Source: Papio anubis (taxonomy: Eukaryota > Chordata > Mammalia > Primates > Cercopithecidae). From it: a DNA stretch of 64,000 bases. Of this stretch, positions 12,201 to 27,200 are shown piece after piece. The position numbers and the translations under genes are program-made. The notes under the pieces were generated by a model. That model made no database searches and was not told the origin of the DNA. It saw only the letters and a list, made by a program, of their open reading frames with translations. Each line of letters starts with the position of its first letter. The first letter of the stretch is position 1. The stretch spans positions 96,395,181-96,459,180 of the forward strand of contig NC_044984.1 in assembly GCF_008728515.1 (NCBI RefSeq), written 5' to 3'.

Positions 12201-15200
12201 GAAATGGCAGGCTGACGTGGGAGGATTGCTTGAGCACAGGAGGTGGAGGCTGCAGTGTGCCACGTTTGCACCTCTGCACTCCAGCCTGGGTGACAGGGAC
12301 CCTGTCTCAAAACAACAACAACAGCAACAGCAAAAAACCAACAATAAAAAAAGAACTGAACTCATTCATTGGAATTTTTCTTCTAGGTTTTATAGTTCAT
12401 ATCTCATTAGAGACCAATAAAACAGATTTAGCCAATTTCAGGAATTTATTTTCAATGTGTAGGCAAAAATTTATTTCACAGAAAGCAGAATATATATTGG
12501 ACAATGCTACTATTCTGTGCCAAAACACATTATTTCAAATATTCTTCTTCCTTGTAGAAATTATTGGGTCTCTGAATATTAAAATATCATAGTTACATAT
12601 AAATGAACATAGATGTTTTTCAAAATGATTATCTTAATGATTAAACAATTTAGAAGCATACTGTTCTCTTGCCAAATCAATACTTTTCATCTGTATTTAT
12701 TATACAAGGGAAACAACTACAATTTAATTGAAGAGAGAAATCACATTTAGCAAGGCTTTATGCATCTGTGTTTCACTCCCCACGACGAATTAGATGATTA
12801 ATTATGGCAACTGATTAAGTATTTCTTCTCTATTGCCTTCTGCAAAATAAAGTGTTGCGCTAGCATGTATTTTACCACTATTGAAATAGTAGGAATTTGT
12901 CTTGAAAATTCAGCAAGTTACGTAAGAGGATGGTTTAAAACCTCCATTCTTTTGATCTTATTCTAATATGTATTTGTTTTGTTGGCTATTATATAAATTG
13001 AGTAAATACATTCCAAAATATTTCCATGATTTTTTCTTCCAAATGAAGGAAACAAAAGAGGTAGAAAATATGGATAAAAATATTAAATAAAAACTGGTCA
13101 GTTAATGAAGTGTATTCCTGTCCAATGAACCAAAGTTTCACCTAATTTTTTTTTTTTTTTTTGAGACAGAGTCTGGCTCTGTCACCCAGGCTGGAGTGCA
13201 GTGGCCTGATCTCGGCTCACTGCAAGCTCCACCTCCTGGGTTCATGCCATTTTCCTGCCTCAGCCTCCCGAGTAGCTGGGACTACAGGCACCCGCCACCA
13301 CGCCTGGCTAATTTTTTTGTATTTTTAGTAGAGACGGAGTTTCACCATGTTAGCCAGGATGGTCTCGATCTCCTGACCTCGTGATCCATCCACCTCAGCC
13401 TCCCAAAGTGCTGGGATTACAGGCGTGAGCCACCGCGCCCGTCCTAATTTTTAACCAGTATTTTATCCTGAACAGAGCCTGACATTTAAGAAAACAAACA
13501 AACAAAAACCTGACTTAAAAATGAGATTAGTTTTCAAGGGATTGGGATAAAATGATTCATGGTTTATAATTATATGCTTATTCAATAATTCTTAGTGGTT
13601 ACACAATCCAAGTACTAAGTATGTAAAATACAACAAACGGGGCTGAATCTAGTTATCCTAACTAAATTAGCTACAGATGGGACAATTTAAGTTGTTAAGT
13701 CTTATTTTCCTTTTTGATAGATTCCTTAATTAAGCCCTTCTCAAATCCTTTTGTGGAGTTCAGCTCATTTTTCTGTGTCTTTACTATACAGCTTATCTAG
13801 TTAATATTACTTACATGAGATAGTCACTTCTTTGGATAAAATTTTTGAAGTATACCACATATAATAAAAGTACACAAATCTTAAATGTACAATTCGAAGA
13901 GAAGACACTCAAAAAGAATGGCACCTAAATCAAGAAACAGAGTATTTCCAAGGCTCCAAAAGTTGTCTTGTGCTCCCTTTCCAGTCATACCTCTTTGCTC
14001 TCTCACAAAAGGTACCCACTCTTCTGACTTCAAATGTTATTGCTTACTTTTGCCTATTTTTGAACATCATAAAAATGATGTCAATTTTCATATGTTACAT
14101 GTTTTCTTGGTCTGACTTCTTTTACTCATCGTTAGGTTTTGTGAGATTTACCACCATTTGTTGCATGTTGTTGTAATTTGTCTTTTCTTAATGCCTTATA
14201 CAGTCTTCAATTAATTCAGTACACAACAACATATATATTCATTCTACTCCTGACAGACATTTAGGTTGTTTCCAATTTTTGGTCATCACCAAGAATGCTG
14301 CTATAAGCCTTCTTGCACATGTCTTTTAATGAATATAGATACCCACATACAATCACATACACACACACACACACACACTTGCTGGGTACATACCTAGGCA
14401 TGGAATTGCTGGATCACAGCTTACAAATATATTCAACTTTAGCAGGTAGTTATCATCAAACAGCTTTCCAAGTTGGCTGCACCTCATATTTCCTTTTTCC
14501 CTCTCATATTTAATTACCAGTGGAAAAAGTCAAAACTTTCTCTCATTCTCTGACAAAAACAGTCTTAAACAATTATTTATATCAATGGCAACAGGTACAG
14601 CTTTTCAGGTGGTCTTATTTTGTAAGGTAGATTTCTCATCTTTTTTTTTGCATTTTACTTTCATGTATCTATGTATGGACAAATGTGCCTAAGTTTTAAA
14701 ACGTGGTAAACACAGTCTACAGTAGAATCTCTCTGAACTGACTCTGACAGATTTTTTTTTCCCTCTATAGAAGTGACAAGAATGAGAACGCTATTTTTTA
14801 ATATGCCCACACGTGCATTTGTTATATGTGTACGAAGAGGGAATATAGCTTCTTTGCTTAGCAAACCACTGGTTGTATGTGATGTAAACCCATGCTTATT
14901 AATGAAATTATATAATATTATATAAACTGACAAAATATGAATGTGAAAGCTATTTCAATGAAACCAAGTCAGTGCCAACTAACTAAAGGTAAGTTTCTAA
15001 AAGAGAAAAAAAAAACTCACTCAAATTAGGTATGTGTGACAGTTTTAAAAGATTAAATAAAAAAAATAAAAATCTAGATGTATTCTGAATTAAGATTGCT
15101 TTTCTAAGTGTTATTTTCATTGAAGACATTGTATTTTGGTTGTGGTTCATGTCAAAAAAGTGGTCCCAAGGCAATCAATGGACTCATAACCTAAGAAAAA

Positions 15201-18200
15201 AAGCACTGGCCTAATGACTGGCGAATGGTTTTTAATACACATGGGTCGTATATTAAAATAAGGCAGGTAGGCATTCTTTTAAAATGATGTCCTGAGTTTA
15301 CTGACTTTTTGTTATCTAAGAAACTTTTGGTCTAGACCATGACAGACAACAGGATTTCTACTATAAAAGAAAAAAATTCAAAATCTGAAAATTCAGGTTT
15401 TAATATTTCCAAATTATTACTATTGCAAAGTCAGTTATAACCACAGAAGCACACTTTTCAGGAAAGTAGTGCATCACAGAAAGAGAAATGCTTTAAAAGC
15501 TCACAGCTGGCCGGGCACTGTGGCTCACACCTGTAATTCCAGCACTTTGGGAGGCTGAGGCAGGCAGATCACCTGAGGTCAGGAGTTCAAGACCAGCCTG
15601 ACCAATATGGTGAAACCCTGTCTCTACTAAAAATACAAAAATTAGCTGGGCATGCTGGTAGGCGCCTGTAATCCCAACTACTCGGGCGGCTGAGGCAGGA
15701 GAATTGCTTGAATCTGGGAGGTGGAGGTTGCAGTAAGCTGAGATTTCGCCACTGTACTCTAGCCCAGGAAACAGAGTGCGACTGTCTCAAAAAAAAACCA
15801 AAAACCAAAAAAAACCCCACAGCCTTCATAATACACATAATCAAACATATGAAAAGATGACAGACCACTTATCAAAGGATAAAAGTACATAATAAATGTT
15901 ATCAGGTTTAATTACCTTAGACAAAACCTAGGATTTATATTAATATACATATGCACATATTTAAATGTTTGCAAGGGAAATTTAAAAGGAAAAGCTTTTA
16001 TGGCAAAGTTATGTGCTGACATATTAAGATGCCAATACAGACCAAATCAAATGGGAACTAGGTAAATAAAGCATCACTCCTCAAGTGAAATAAAATGACA
16101 GTTTTCATCCAATTTGAACTGTAATTATAATAAACATCCCCATCCCTCCTAACACTGTGGTCCTAAATAGAACTCTTAGATTTAGCTGTAAAATGATGGG
16201 ATAGAGAGCTATCCAGATCTAAGATTATGAATTATGCTTATTTTACGTTTAGTATTTTATTGCATAATTATTGCTCCATTTGAGGCCGAGTGCTTTTCAG
16301 CAGAACATTAAGTATCTCTACCATATGGTATTTAGATGCTATTGTCCCATTTAATTAATAAAAAGGTCCCATAAATTGGGTGTTGGCATATTGGGGATAT
16401 CCTAGATATTCTCAAAGGTCTTTTAAATGGACATTAGTAAAGAAAGATGTTCTGTCTGAGGATTCAAAAGGAAATTTTCTGGGTAATACTCTGTTCAATT
16501 GTTCATTCTCCATTTTTAACATTTTTGGCAGCTCATTGTTTGCTAGGGAATTCATTGCAGAAGGGAATTTCTACTACCAAATGGTTTTTGACAACACAAA
16601 AGAAGGAATGGATGACATTAAATGACACATCTGTATCCATTTGGCCCTAACTGGTAAAGCAAAAAATATGAACCATAATCTTTCTAAAAGACATGACTGG
16701 ATCACATGAATCTGTGTATTGATTAATTAAATGAGAAAGAAAGAATAGTAATACAGAGATGTAGTTATAAGGATTAGCAGGCACTTTACAATGTCACTGG
16801 TACACGAAAGGGACCCTCAACATTCTTAGACAAGAAACAGATTTTTCACTGAGCAAAACTAGGATTTTCTCTTAGTTCCAATCAATCAATTACTAAGTTA
16901 AATCAGGTTATAGATGATTCAAAGTAGGGTAAGCCATAGTGTGTTTGCTTAGTAAATGAGTACACAATTAGAAAGAAAAGTGAAACATTTTGCAAAGTGC
17001 TAAAATATCTGGTTTTAAGTGCAAAAGGAGTTCAGAGGTGGGGAACCATGTAACTGAAAGCCCACATCTAGAGATTAGATGGACAAATCTTTTCGGTGGG
17101 TATGGTAGGTTAGAGTTGGTAAATAAACTTTGTCAGTTTATGGTTGAGACTATGGAGAACTTTGACAGCTAGGCAAAAGCCTTAAAAGTGGAGACAACAA
17201 AATAGCAGGATAGTTGGAAGTAAGAATTTTGTAAAGGATACTTTCAGTATGTGTGTCCAAATATATTTAGAAAATAAGATTAGATTAATTCTTTTTTTTT
17301 AAACTTGAGACTACTGAGCAAGTAGTAGCTGTAGCAGTAGTTTTAATGTACTAGCAGTACTAATGATAAAATATTATTATTAGAAGTTTTACTGACTTCA
17401 GAGCAAGATTTAAGAGGGTGAAAATGAGATAATTGTACATGCTTATTATCTTACCCCTCAATAACTGAAAATAGTAAGTCAAAATCAGAGTTGATAACAA
17501 AGGCTGCATGTACTTTGAGGGTGGAGAGAGAAGGAAGAAGGTGCCCTGTTTCATACAGAACACTAATAAACTACACCACACAAAATTTAATCTATTATAC
17601 ATCTTCATAAAGCTTTGGGGAGGGTAAAAATCTTATCAATTTATATGCTGTTCCTTCATTTTGATTTCTTGTAATTGTAAACAAATTGAGCAGAAACTAC
17701 AATTTATTATCACAGAGGTGAGAAACTGAGGCTGTCTCAGAGGACAATTGTTAACATCTCATTTAACTTATACAGACAGATAAATTTTTGAAGGATGGAA
17801 ATTGAGAAATTTTGTCACATTTAAAAATAAACTTCAAAAATTAAACTCTCAACTGCAAAGAAATACCATATGTTAGTTTTCAAACAGACCATGTGTAATG
17901 ATTTCATCTTTAAGGAATTCAGAGTAGAAGGGCTTTTTCTTTAACTAACATAAGCCTTAACACAAGCAACAGTAACACTACCCAGGAAATATTAGCATTT
18001 CATTTTATCCAAGAAAAATTTTGATAAACTTTACAACTTAAAATTTGACTATATGCTGAATACTAAAGCTATCAATAAGAGAAAGTACTCCTTTATCATT
18101 CATATAAACGGTCTTTCAAAATCTGGAAACTGTTTATGGATATGATTCCCATTTTACAATCCACTTACTGTAACCACATGAGGGCCACCTAAAGCAAGCT

Positions 18201-21200
18201 TAAATTACTATAGTCACTGATTTGGTGGTATATTTTATTAAGTACTTGTTTTGTATTTCATCTACAAGGGTATACAAAAAAGAACAAAGTATTGGCTACT
18301 AGAGAGTGATTTTTACCAGTAAATGATCATGTCAAGTTTTAGAAAACTTTTTCAGCACTTTACTGACTCCTACTCTATTACAGTCTTTCATTAACACACT
18401 ATTTCATTGCATTGAATTTAAAAATGTCTGCAAAAGTGATAAACAGGTTTTAGTATAATTTTTGGAGAGCTCTTTTAAAGACAATCTCTATGTTCTATCA
18501 CTGGAGCTAAAGTACTACCACGCTCAACACAAAGTGTCCATTTTATCCCTTTCTCAAGGCTTTTGTTAGAACTATGCAATAACTGATCTTGATTCAAAAT
18601 GTTACAAAAAATTAGAGTGAGTTTTAGAAGACAAGCAGGGAACTTTTCCTGAATTTTAACTATAACACTATAATAAATCATGTAAATTATTCTGATTATA
18701 CTTTGTACCCGGGCATGGTTTATGCACTCCTAGATGTGGATTACTTTCCAAAGAATGCTTCATTGGCCTGCCTTCAGAAGGCTCTCAGTTTCCTTTTTTC
18801 TGTTTCCCACAAGGACTATTATTAAGTACATTGCATATTTTGTGATCTCAGTTGGGGTGGGGGTGGAGGAAGAACACTTCACCTTAATTATGGATCTTAA
18901 AGACTTGCAAATGTACATAAACAGAGGTAATATGAAAAACACATAGCTTGCATGTGGTACACAGAACAAATTTGATAAAAATCCTTTTTCCTCTTGTAAC
19001 ATTTTTCAAACAACTATTTTACTGGCTTAGTCAGTAGCTTAGGTAATTTAGTATTCCTTTATACAGTGATTTGGTTACATTCCTATATCTTATTCTTTAT
19101 TTTTTATATGCCACCCTTCTCTCATTCTTTTAAAAAGTGATCCCAGTTAGAACATGACAACTACAAATATTCCATGGCTTAGAGAAAGTGAATGGAACAT
19201 TATATGCACACCTATATTTTATTAAACTAAAAATTCCCTGGTTACTAGAAATCAGTTTTCTTTCACCATAAACTTTTATCTAATATTTTAAAAGATTATT
19301 GAGGGATGAGGAGGAGGGATGGGATTTACTATTGATATCCTTTGTAGTTACAGTGAGTGCTAGGTCTTGTATTTCATTTGTATCACCCGAAGTACTAAAT
19401 ATTGGGTATACTAAATATGTTTAATAAATACTTGTTGATCTGACTTGTTCTTACAGAATGGTACTGTTTCTAATATACAAGAACATCTGTTATTTGGCAA
19501 TGACTGGGAATGAGATGTTCTGTATTAGTGAGTTTTAAAAAATAATAAGCTTAACCCATTAAATACTTAAATGACACTTTTACATTCTTTTGCAGGAAGA
19601 GATAATAATTTTTTCTAAACGAATATGCACTTCTTTACCTCTCAAATACCATAATAATTTTAGCCTTCTTTCAATGACACTAGGTCATAACTATGAACAT
19701 AAGTATTTATATTTTTCTGTGCATATGCACATACAAACACACACATAAAGCATCAGTATTTGTATCAACATGTGTATATATGTGTACATATACATTTTTA
19801 TATATACATGTATATGCACGTGAGTGCATTTGCATATGGTAGACATGATGAGGGATCATAAAGAAAATGGTGTAGAATATGAGGCTGAATGACTAGAAAC
19901 TCCATGCTTTACTTGGGAATTTCTTTTATTAAACACATCTCTCAGACGCTTGCTGTTTCAGTAATGGCACCTTTTTCATAAAGATACATATTTCTTCATC
20001 AAGATATATACTTTTCTGTAAGTGTGTGTGTATATATATACTTCCTGTAAGAAAAGTATATATATACTTACTTTTTCTATAAGAAAAGTATATAGATACT
20101 TACTTTTTCTGTAAGAAAAATGAAAATATATATATATTTTCATACAGAAATAGTAAGTATCTATATACTTTTCATACTTTTCATACAGAAAAGCATTCTT
20201 TTACTACCAGAAGAGCATTTTTCTAAGCTCTTCTATTACTACCAGCAGAGTATTCTTCTAAGCTGTGTGATGTCCTCTACAGCAGCAAAGCATGGCCGAA
20301 TCCACAAAATACCTTATTAGTGAAAGTCTAAAGTAACCTACTCCAGAATAGCTTTCCCTACCCTCCAGAAAAGTCTGTTTCTCAGCAGCAGTCAAACCCT
20401 CTGTTACTTAGGCATCACTGATACCATGCAGCTCTCTGTGGCAGCTTGCATTTTCTCCTCTTCTTTATCTGAATAACTGGGCTAATGTGGTATGAAGAAG
20501 GAACCTAACATCTTCATTTCAAGGATTGGTACTAGAGTGTGATGTCAAAGGTATCTTTAAAAACGATAAGTTCTTTACCAGCAGAAGATGGTAACACTTC
20601 TATAGACATGACTCTAAATACAATTCTATCAATTTTATGAAGCTATAACTAATGCTTGATTTTGATCAGAATGGACAGGTAATAGGAACATTTGCTTTTT
20701 CAATAACCCCAAAAGACTAAAATCTCTTAGAGAATCTTAAAGTAGAAACAGTATACTTCAGTACTTAAGAGACAGACTGCTATAAAAGGGGAATACTAAA
20801 AGAACCTATCCTATAAGGTGTTTGAGGATTAAATGAGTGAATTCATAAAAAATGCTCAGGATAGTGCCTGGTCACATATTATTATCTAAACCAATGAGCC
20901 TCAACAAGGGGTTGGTCCAATACCTAAGGGGCTATTTTTGGTTGTCCTGATTATTGGGGTGCCACAGACATTTAGCACATGAGAGCCAGTGATGCTAGTC
21001 AGTTTATATGCCTTTTGAATGACTGAGTGAACTTTAGAAATCCCAAAAAGTAGGGACATTTCAAAAGAGATATTTTCTGCAATCTTCATTAATTATTTCA
21101 TTCCATGGCATAACAGTGAATTACTTTGATACTGTACATATAAAAACTAGCTGATTTGCAAGAATATTGTCTTTCCTTATTTTTCCAACTTGACATCCTA

Positions 21201-24200
21201 TGATTTATCTTGCTATGTTATTCCTATTTTGATTACCTGTATTTCCCTATTTCTCTTATGAGATTTAATTTCATTCTATTACTACTAACATGAGCTTTTA
21301 TCCTACAACTGTAGATCTGCTCAGGGCTATGACACTGTAGAACTCCAGATGGCACTATTTACATTATACTCTACACAACTCATAAATCCTTGCAACTGTG
21401 CAAGTTGACTGCCTTGCCTCTGCCTTACATTTTCGTGTTATCTAATTTTTCTGATATTCAGTCTTATTCGTTGTAAAGAATAACAAAAGCTACCTCACTA
21501 TGTCTTCATATGTAGTTGTATCTGAGCTTATACACAATGCATTATTATTCTATTGGTTTTCCTTTTATAGAAACATATAATAAAATTAAGGGACTATAAC
21601 AATTTTCTGTACTTACATATTTGGAAGGCTACATTTTCGGTGAGTTTCATTTAAAAAGGTGTGGTAGGCATTATAAAACGTTTGTTAGAAAGGCAGTGTT
21701 GGAACTGATAAAGACCGACTTTAATGAGAACTCAATTTTCTTATAAACTTGCATAGATCACAGAATAGTAAAACTAGATGGAATCTTAGATAAAATGTAA
21801 TCTATCATCTTCCATAATAACATTTTATATTATCAGAGGTACTTTGGGGTTCACAGTATGACTCTTTATTCTATTTGATTCATAATTTTCAATACAACAC
21901 ATACATTTCATGAACCTATTCAGGTGACAGATTGTTTTAAAATAGTGTTCCTAGGGCAAAATTCTGCTAGCTGATTGTAATATCGTGTCTTTCTTTGAAA
22001 TGTCAAAGTCAAACATCAGAAAATATGCACAGATCAAAATATTAAGGTTATTTAAAAATTTTTTAAGCACTGAGTCTGCTCTTTACAGTACAGAATACAT
22101 GTTGTAGAACTGCTCATATGATAGTCTCTTTTGTCACATATGTGATAATGTAAGAATATATAAGTGATATTATAAGAATCTTACATTATCACATATGTCC
22201 TCTCAGAATTCCTTCTTTTCTTGCTATGAGAGTGTATGATACTATCTACTCTTTCTCATTTTAAATTTGTTTTTATATGTGTTCTGTTTTTTTAAAAAAT
22301 CTTACCTATATTGCTTAGGTTTTGGCCTAAGAGGTTTGGCTTTAATAACCAATCAGAGTTGTTTATTTTTGGTTGGTGAACTAAGCTGTAAAATCTAAAA
22401 ATACTTTGATGTGCATCAACCCGAAAATCTCAGTGGTTTACAAAAATAAGCATAAATTTCTTGCACATGGGTCTATGGGAAGCTCTGTTTCCATAATGCC
22501 ATATGGGTCCATATCTGCTCCATGTGTTTCTCATTCTGTGATTGGTAGCTATCTAGGACATGCTCATCTTATAGCAAATGACAGAGCACAGGAGGTCAAG
22601 TCAAGCCAGGCAAAACATTTGAAGCTTCTGCTGTGTCACACCTGTTAATGCTACATTGGCCTAAACAATTCACAAAGGAAGGGCCAATCAGGTGGGAAAA
22701 TCTCCTTTCATGGGAGGGTGAAAGGAAAGCAAATATTTGTTGAACACTAATATCAACAACCACAGTCTGGCAAAATGAGAAACTTAGGAGCAACGTAGTG
22801 AGGTTTTAAAAAATTAGATTTATTTAAATGAAAAGACTTACTCTTCAGTTATGCCTTTCCTACTTTTTAGAGTAATAATGTCCTTTCTTTTATAAAATGA
22901 TAATGGTAGAAGGCAGTAAACGTAAGAGTCTTATATTTGACAAAATAAAAAGTTATCAACCCTATGTCAGTCCCCTAAATTTTTAAATAATTTTGCTAGT
23001 GTACAAAAAAAACTGAGTCATAAGAAAACAAACAAACAAAAACATAGATACTGAGTGTGATCCTAGGTCTCTCTGGCTTTTGTTCACTATTCAGAGGCGA
23101 TTCCTTGGCTTGCAGAGACACTCATTTTCCCCCTTTGCAGATTTCATTATTCCAAATGCTTATGATTAGGACAGTCTTACGTTTTAAAGGGCTGAAATGC
23201 CATTATTTATTTCCAGTGATTGAATTTTTACCTTAAAACAATTCCATTTACTCTTCAAGTCACTATACAAACTTGATTTTGTAGTACCTGGGGCTCTAGA
23301 ATCTTAATGTCATGTAAATCTTTCATATCTCTGACATGAAAATTTTAACAGACAGTACATAAAGAATAATGGCCTATGACTCTATCACTTTAAAAAGATG
23401 AGCTATATTAAGAAGATTAAAAATTTAAAAAGTAGCTAGCAGCTTTACTTCTAATGTGAACTCATACATATTTAATAGTTTTATATGTACATAAGTACTA
23501 ATAAATACTAAGGATTTTGGCAGAGTTTTATGAAACATTATGCAAAACAGCAGAGCAGCAGTTTTTCTCTTCCTCAGTATTGTTAAAGCAAATGAAGCAA
23601 CTGACACCCTTCCAATGACTGATGCACTCATTCCACTCCTGACTTCTCAGCTTATTTCCACCTGCTATTCCTTTTCATCTTGTTCTTTACTTGTAAAATT
23701 CTCCAGCTTTAGGCACTATTAAAATGTTATAGCTACCTCATCTGTTCTAAATTAGAGGGTGAGGTAGAAGAACATAATAGTTAAATGTATTGTATCTAAA
23801 AAAAAACTTACGTAGAAACTACTGATTTTATCAAAACACTAAATTTTCAATCAGTCTTATGTAGCAGATGAGAGTCATAGTTCATTATTACACACTAACT
23901 TATACAACATCTGTGAAGTAACTTGACAACTGCATTTTACTCCTACTCATCTTGTCCAATATTGAAGAATTTGATCCAATGTATGTTTGTGTGTGTGTGC
24001 TTTTTTTTTTTGAGATGGTGTATCGCTGTGTCACCCAGGCTGGAGTGCAGTGGCACAATCTTGGCTCACTGCAACCTCAGCCTCCCGGGTCCAAGCGATT
24101 CTCTTGTCTCAGCCCCCCGAGTAGCTGGGATTACAAGTGTGCACTACCATGCATGGCTGATTTTGGTATGTTTAGTAGAAATGGAGTTTCGCCATGTTGG

Positions 24201-27200
24201 TCAGGCTGGTCGTTAACTCCTGACCTCAGGTGATCCGCCCACCTTGGCCTCCCAAAGAGCTGGGATTATAGGCATGTGGCACTGTGCCCAGCCCAATATA
24301 GATTTGGAATTCATAAATGTGAAAATCTGAAATAAGAGATAAAAGACACACATGGGAGGCAAGGGAAGTTTTCATTAATGGCGATGAGGACTCATCTCAC
24401 TGGTTTTGAAACTCATGTGTGTGCCATACCAACAGTTCAAATAAGGTATGCTTCTTTTACAACACTGTAGAATTTATATAAAAGTCACATTGTTTTCTCA
24501 TTTTAAAAATGTAATTCTCATTAAAATGACAATTTAAAAATGTGGTTATAACATAAGCAACATACCTACAGGTGTGATCGTCACTCACACTTGCAATTTC
24601 TTGGCCTTCTTTGGGATCAAACACCAAACCATTAATGAAATCTGTATGGCCCTCTAAAACCTAACAGAAAGAGAAAGCTTAATAAGAAAACAGAAAAATA
24701 ACCTACAATATTCCTACATAATATTTTTGCTTCACTGCCTTAAAAGCTTTCACTGCATGTTTTTCTATAAATATTTCTTAAGCAATCTGCTATTTTTAAA
24801 GCATGATTTATACACCCACTTTTCTGGAAGGTTTATCTTGGAAAGAAATTGATCATTCAACACACTATTAGCTTAGTCTTTCTTTTCTAGTATGCATTTC
24901 TTACAAAAACACACACGCATTTTTATTGTACCTGTCCTCATATCACCTCCTTTCTCACTTATTATATAAAGCCTAAATAAAAATTAGAGCTAGAAAACTT
25001 TTTAGGGGTACTTTTTAGGGTACTGAGGGGTACTTTTTTAGGGTACTTTTAGGAACTTTTTAGGGTACTGAGGTAGAGTACTTCTAGGCTTTTTACCTTA
25101 TATCTGTTGTTCTGCATACTCACTACTACTTAACAAACATACACAGGATGGACTTCCCCATCTAATGACTTCATTTACACGCTCAATGTGACTGCCAGCA
25201 GTGAAGACAGCTAGTTGTTATAAGCCCATAGTCATCACAAACACAAAAAATCTTCTCGACACAGAAGCAATAAATGAGAAGTTGCACAGTGGAGGACTGT
25301 GTGAGCAGGTAAGGCTCAATCTGTCTAAATCTTCATAGTTGAAATGCTAAATAGGCCTGTCAGATAATTACTTTAATGGTTATCATTCTTTCTACCTTTC
25401 CTTCTTTCCAAAAACTCAAATTTGATCTCAGTTCTGAGGTTATTAAAGCAGTTCTATATAGTACTGCTCACTATGTAGAAATGTAACATTAAAAAAGAAA
25501 AAAAGGATTTGGGTCAAACATTCCTGAGCAACTTTAACAAACCCAGGTCCTCCAAATCATTCTCCAAAGCTTCTGTCACAGTCTACAAGACAAACTAAAT
25601 TAACAGTAAATGTTTAATGTGTATTATAACTAGCATATTAACTTTGGATAAGTCAAAATTTTATGTGCCATTTATATACTTGGTTATTTCTGGTACAGCC
25701 TTAAATTAACCAATCCATACAGTACATTAAGCCCATTGTAAATAGCTTACAGCATATTTTTTTTTACTATTTTCTAAATGATTGGAAAAGTTTATAATTT
25801 ATCTTTGTTTTATAACAATATTCATATTTTGGCTTATTAGAAAGCCAAGAAGGCAATACCATTCTTATAAGAAAACATGATGCAATTTCAACCCAATCTG
25901 AGGGTTATTATTATAGTAACAGAAAACACATATGGCGTTTACTATGTATCAACATTATTCTAAGTGTTTTATATGAATTTGCTCAGTCAATGCTCGTAAT
26001 CCTATAAGGCAGCTGCTATGATTACCCACATTTTACAGGTAAGGATATTAGCACAAAGAGATTAGGTTACTCAACCAAGGTCACACCATTACTAAGTAAT
26101 AATACTGGGGTTTAAATGCAAGGAATCTGGCTTCTGTGTCTGTGCTCTTAACCACTTTGGAATCCTGCCTGTGCTATGCTGTACCGATCATTTGTTCCCA
26201 TGAAGTTCAACTCTTACTCTATGAATGGTCATGTCTATCATACTCCTACTATATCCAACTGTAAATTTCTAATTCTTTCTTATTAGTTGTTCCTACCTAA
26301 TATTTCAATAAGAGATATCAGATTTATAGTCATTATTAAGAACCTAGTTCTTAGTAATATAGTAAGCTAGTTACTATAACCTATAGTAGAGTAAATGAGA
26401 CCCTAAATTATATACTTTAATGATGACCATAAAAAGCCATTTTAAATTGGAATAAATCCAATTAAAAAAGCAAAAAACAAACACGTTTTAAAATAAACTC
26501 TAAAGATGTAGACAGTTGTCAACATACCTTATATTCATTTTTATCTTGAAGATCTGAAGTAAATAATCTAATTTTCATATCAGCAGCTGAAGTACAAAAT
26601 CTGGAAGCAAAAAAACAAAAATATACCAATTTTCAGCCTTTGTAAGTGAAAAGTCTCCCCTTTCCCCATCCTTCCCTCCAGGTCACTGAAGCTTTTATCA
26701 TAACTCATAATCATGCTTTTTATGGAGGGGGAAAGAAGACTGTTGTGGCTTTATTGTAAAAAGTATTATACAGCCATCACAGAAAGTAGGAGTCATATTA
26801 TTTTATTTTGAGAACATACAAAAGGTTAGTCTATTCTGGATTTGCTTTTTCAATAATAAAAGTATAGAATTTTACACTAAATCAGCACTTGAATTTAATT
26901 TTAAATGTTTTCTTAAAAGCAAAAAAGGATGGATTTTAAAAAGTATCTTCATTTTAGCCAGGTCAACAAGAGATATTAAAAATATTGTTATACATCTACT
27001 TTAGTCTTTGCCTTCTTCTGTTATCCATAATCCTTAGTTTTTTCTATTCCTCCAAATAAATCAGATGAAGTAAGATACTATTTTTATAACTATAAAAGCT
27101 GATACATTTATACCTACTAAAGGCTGGAGTATTATTTATACTTTAAACATTTAAAACATGTTTTTCAGTAATCAATGGATTATTAAATTAAAAAACAAAA

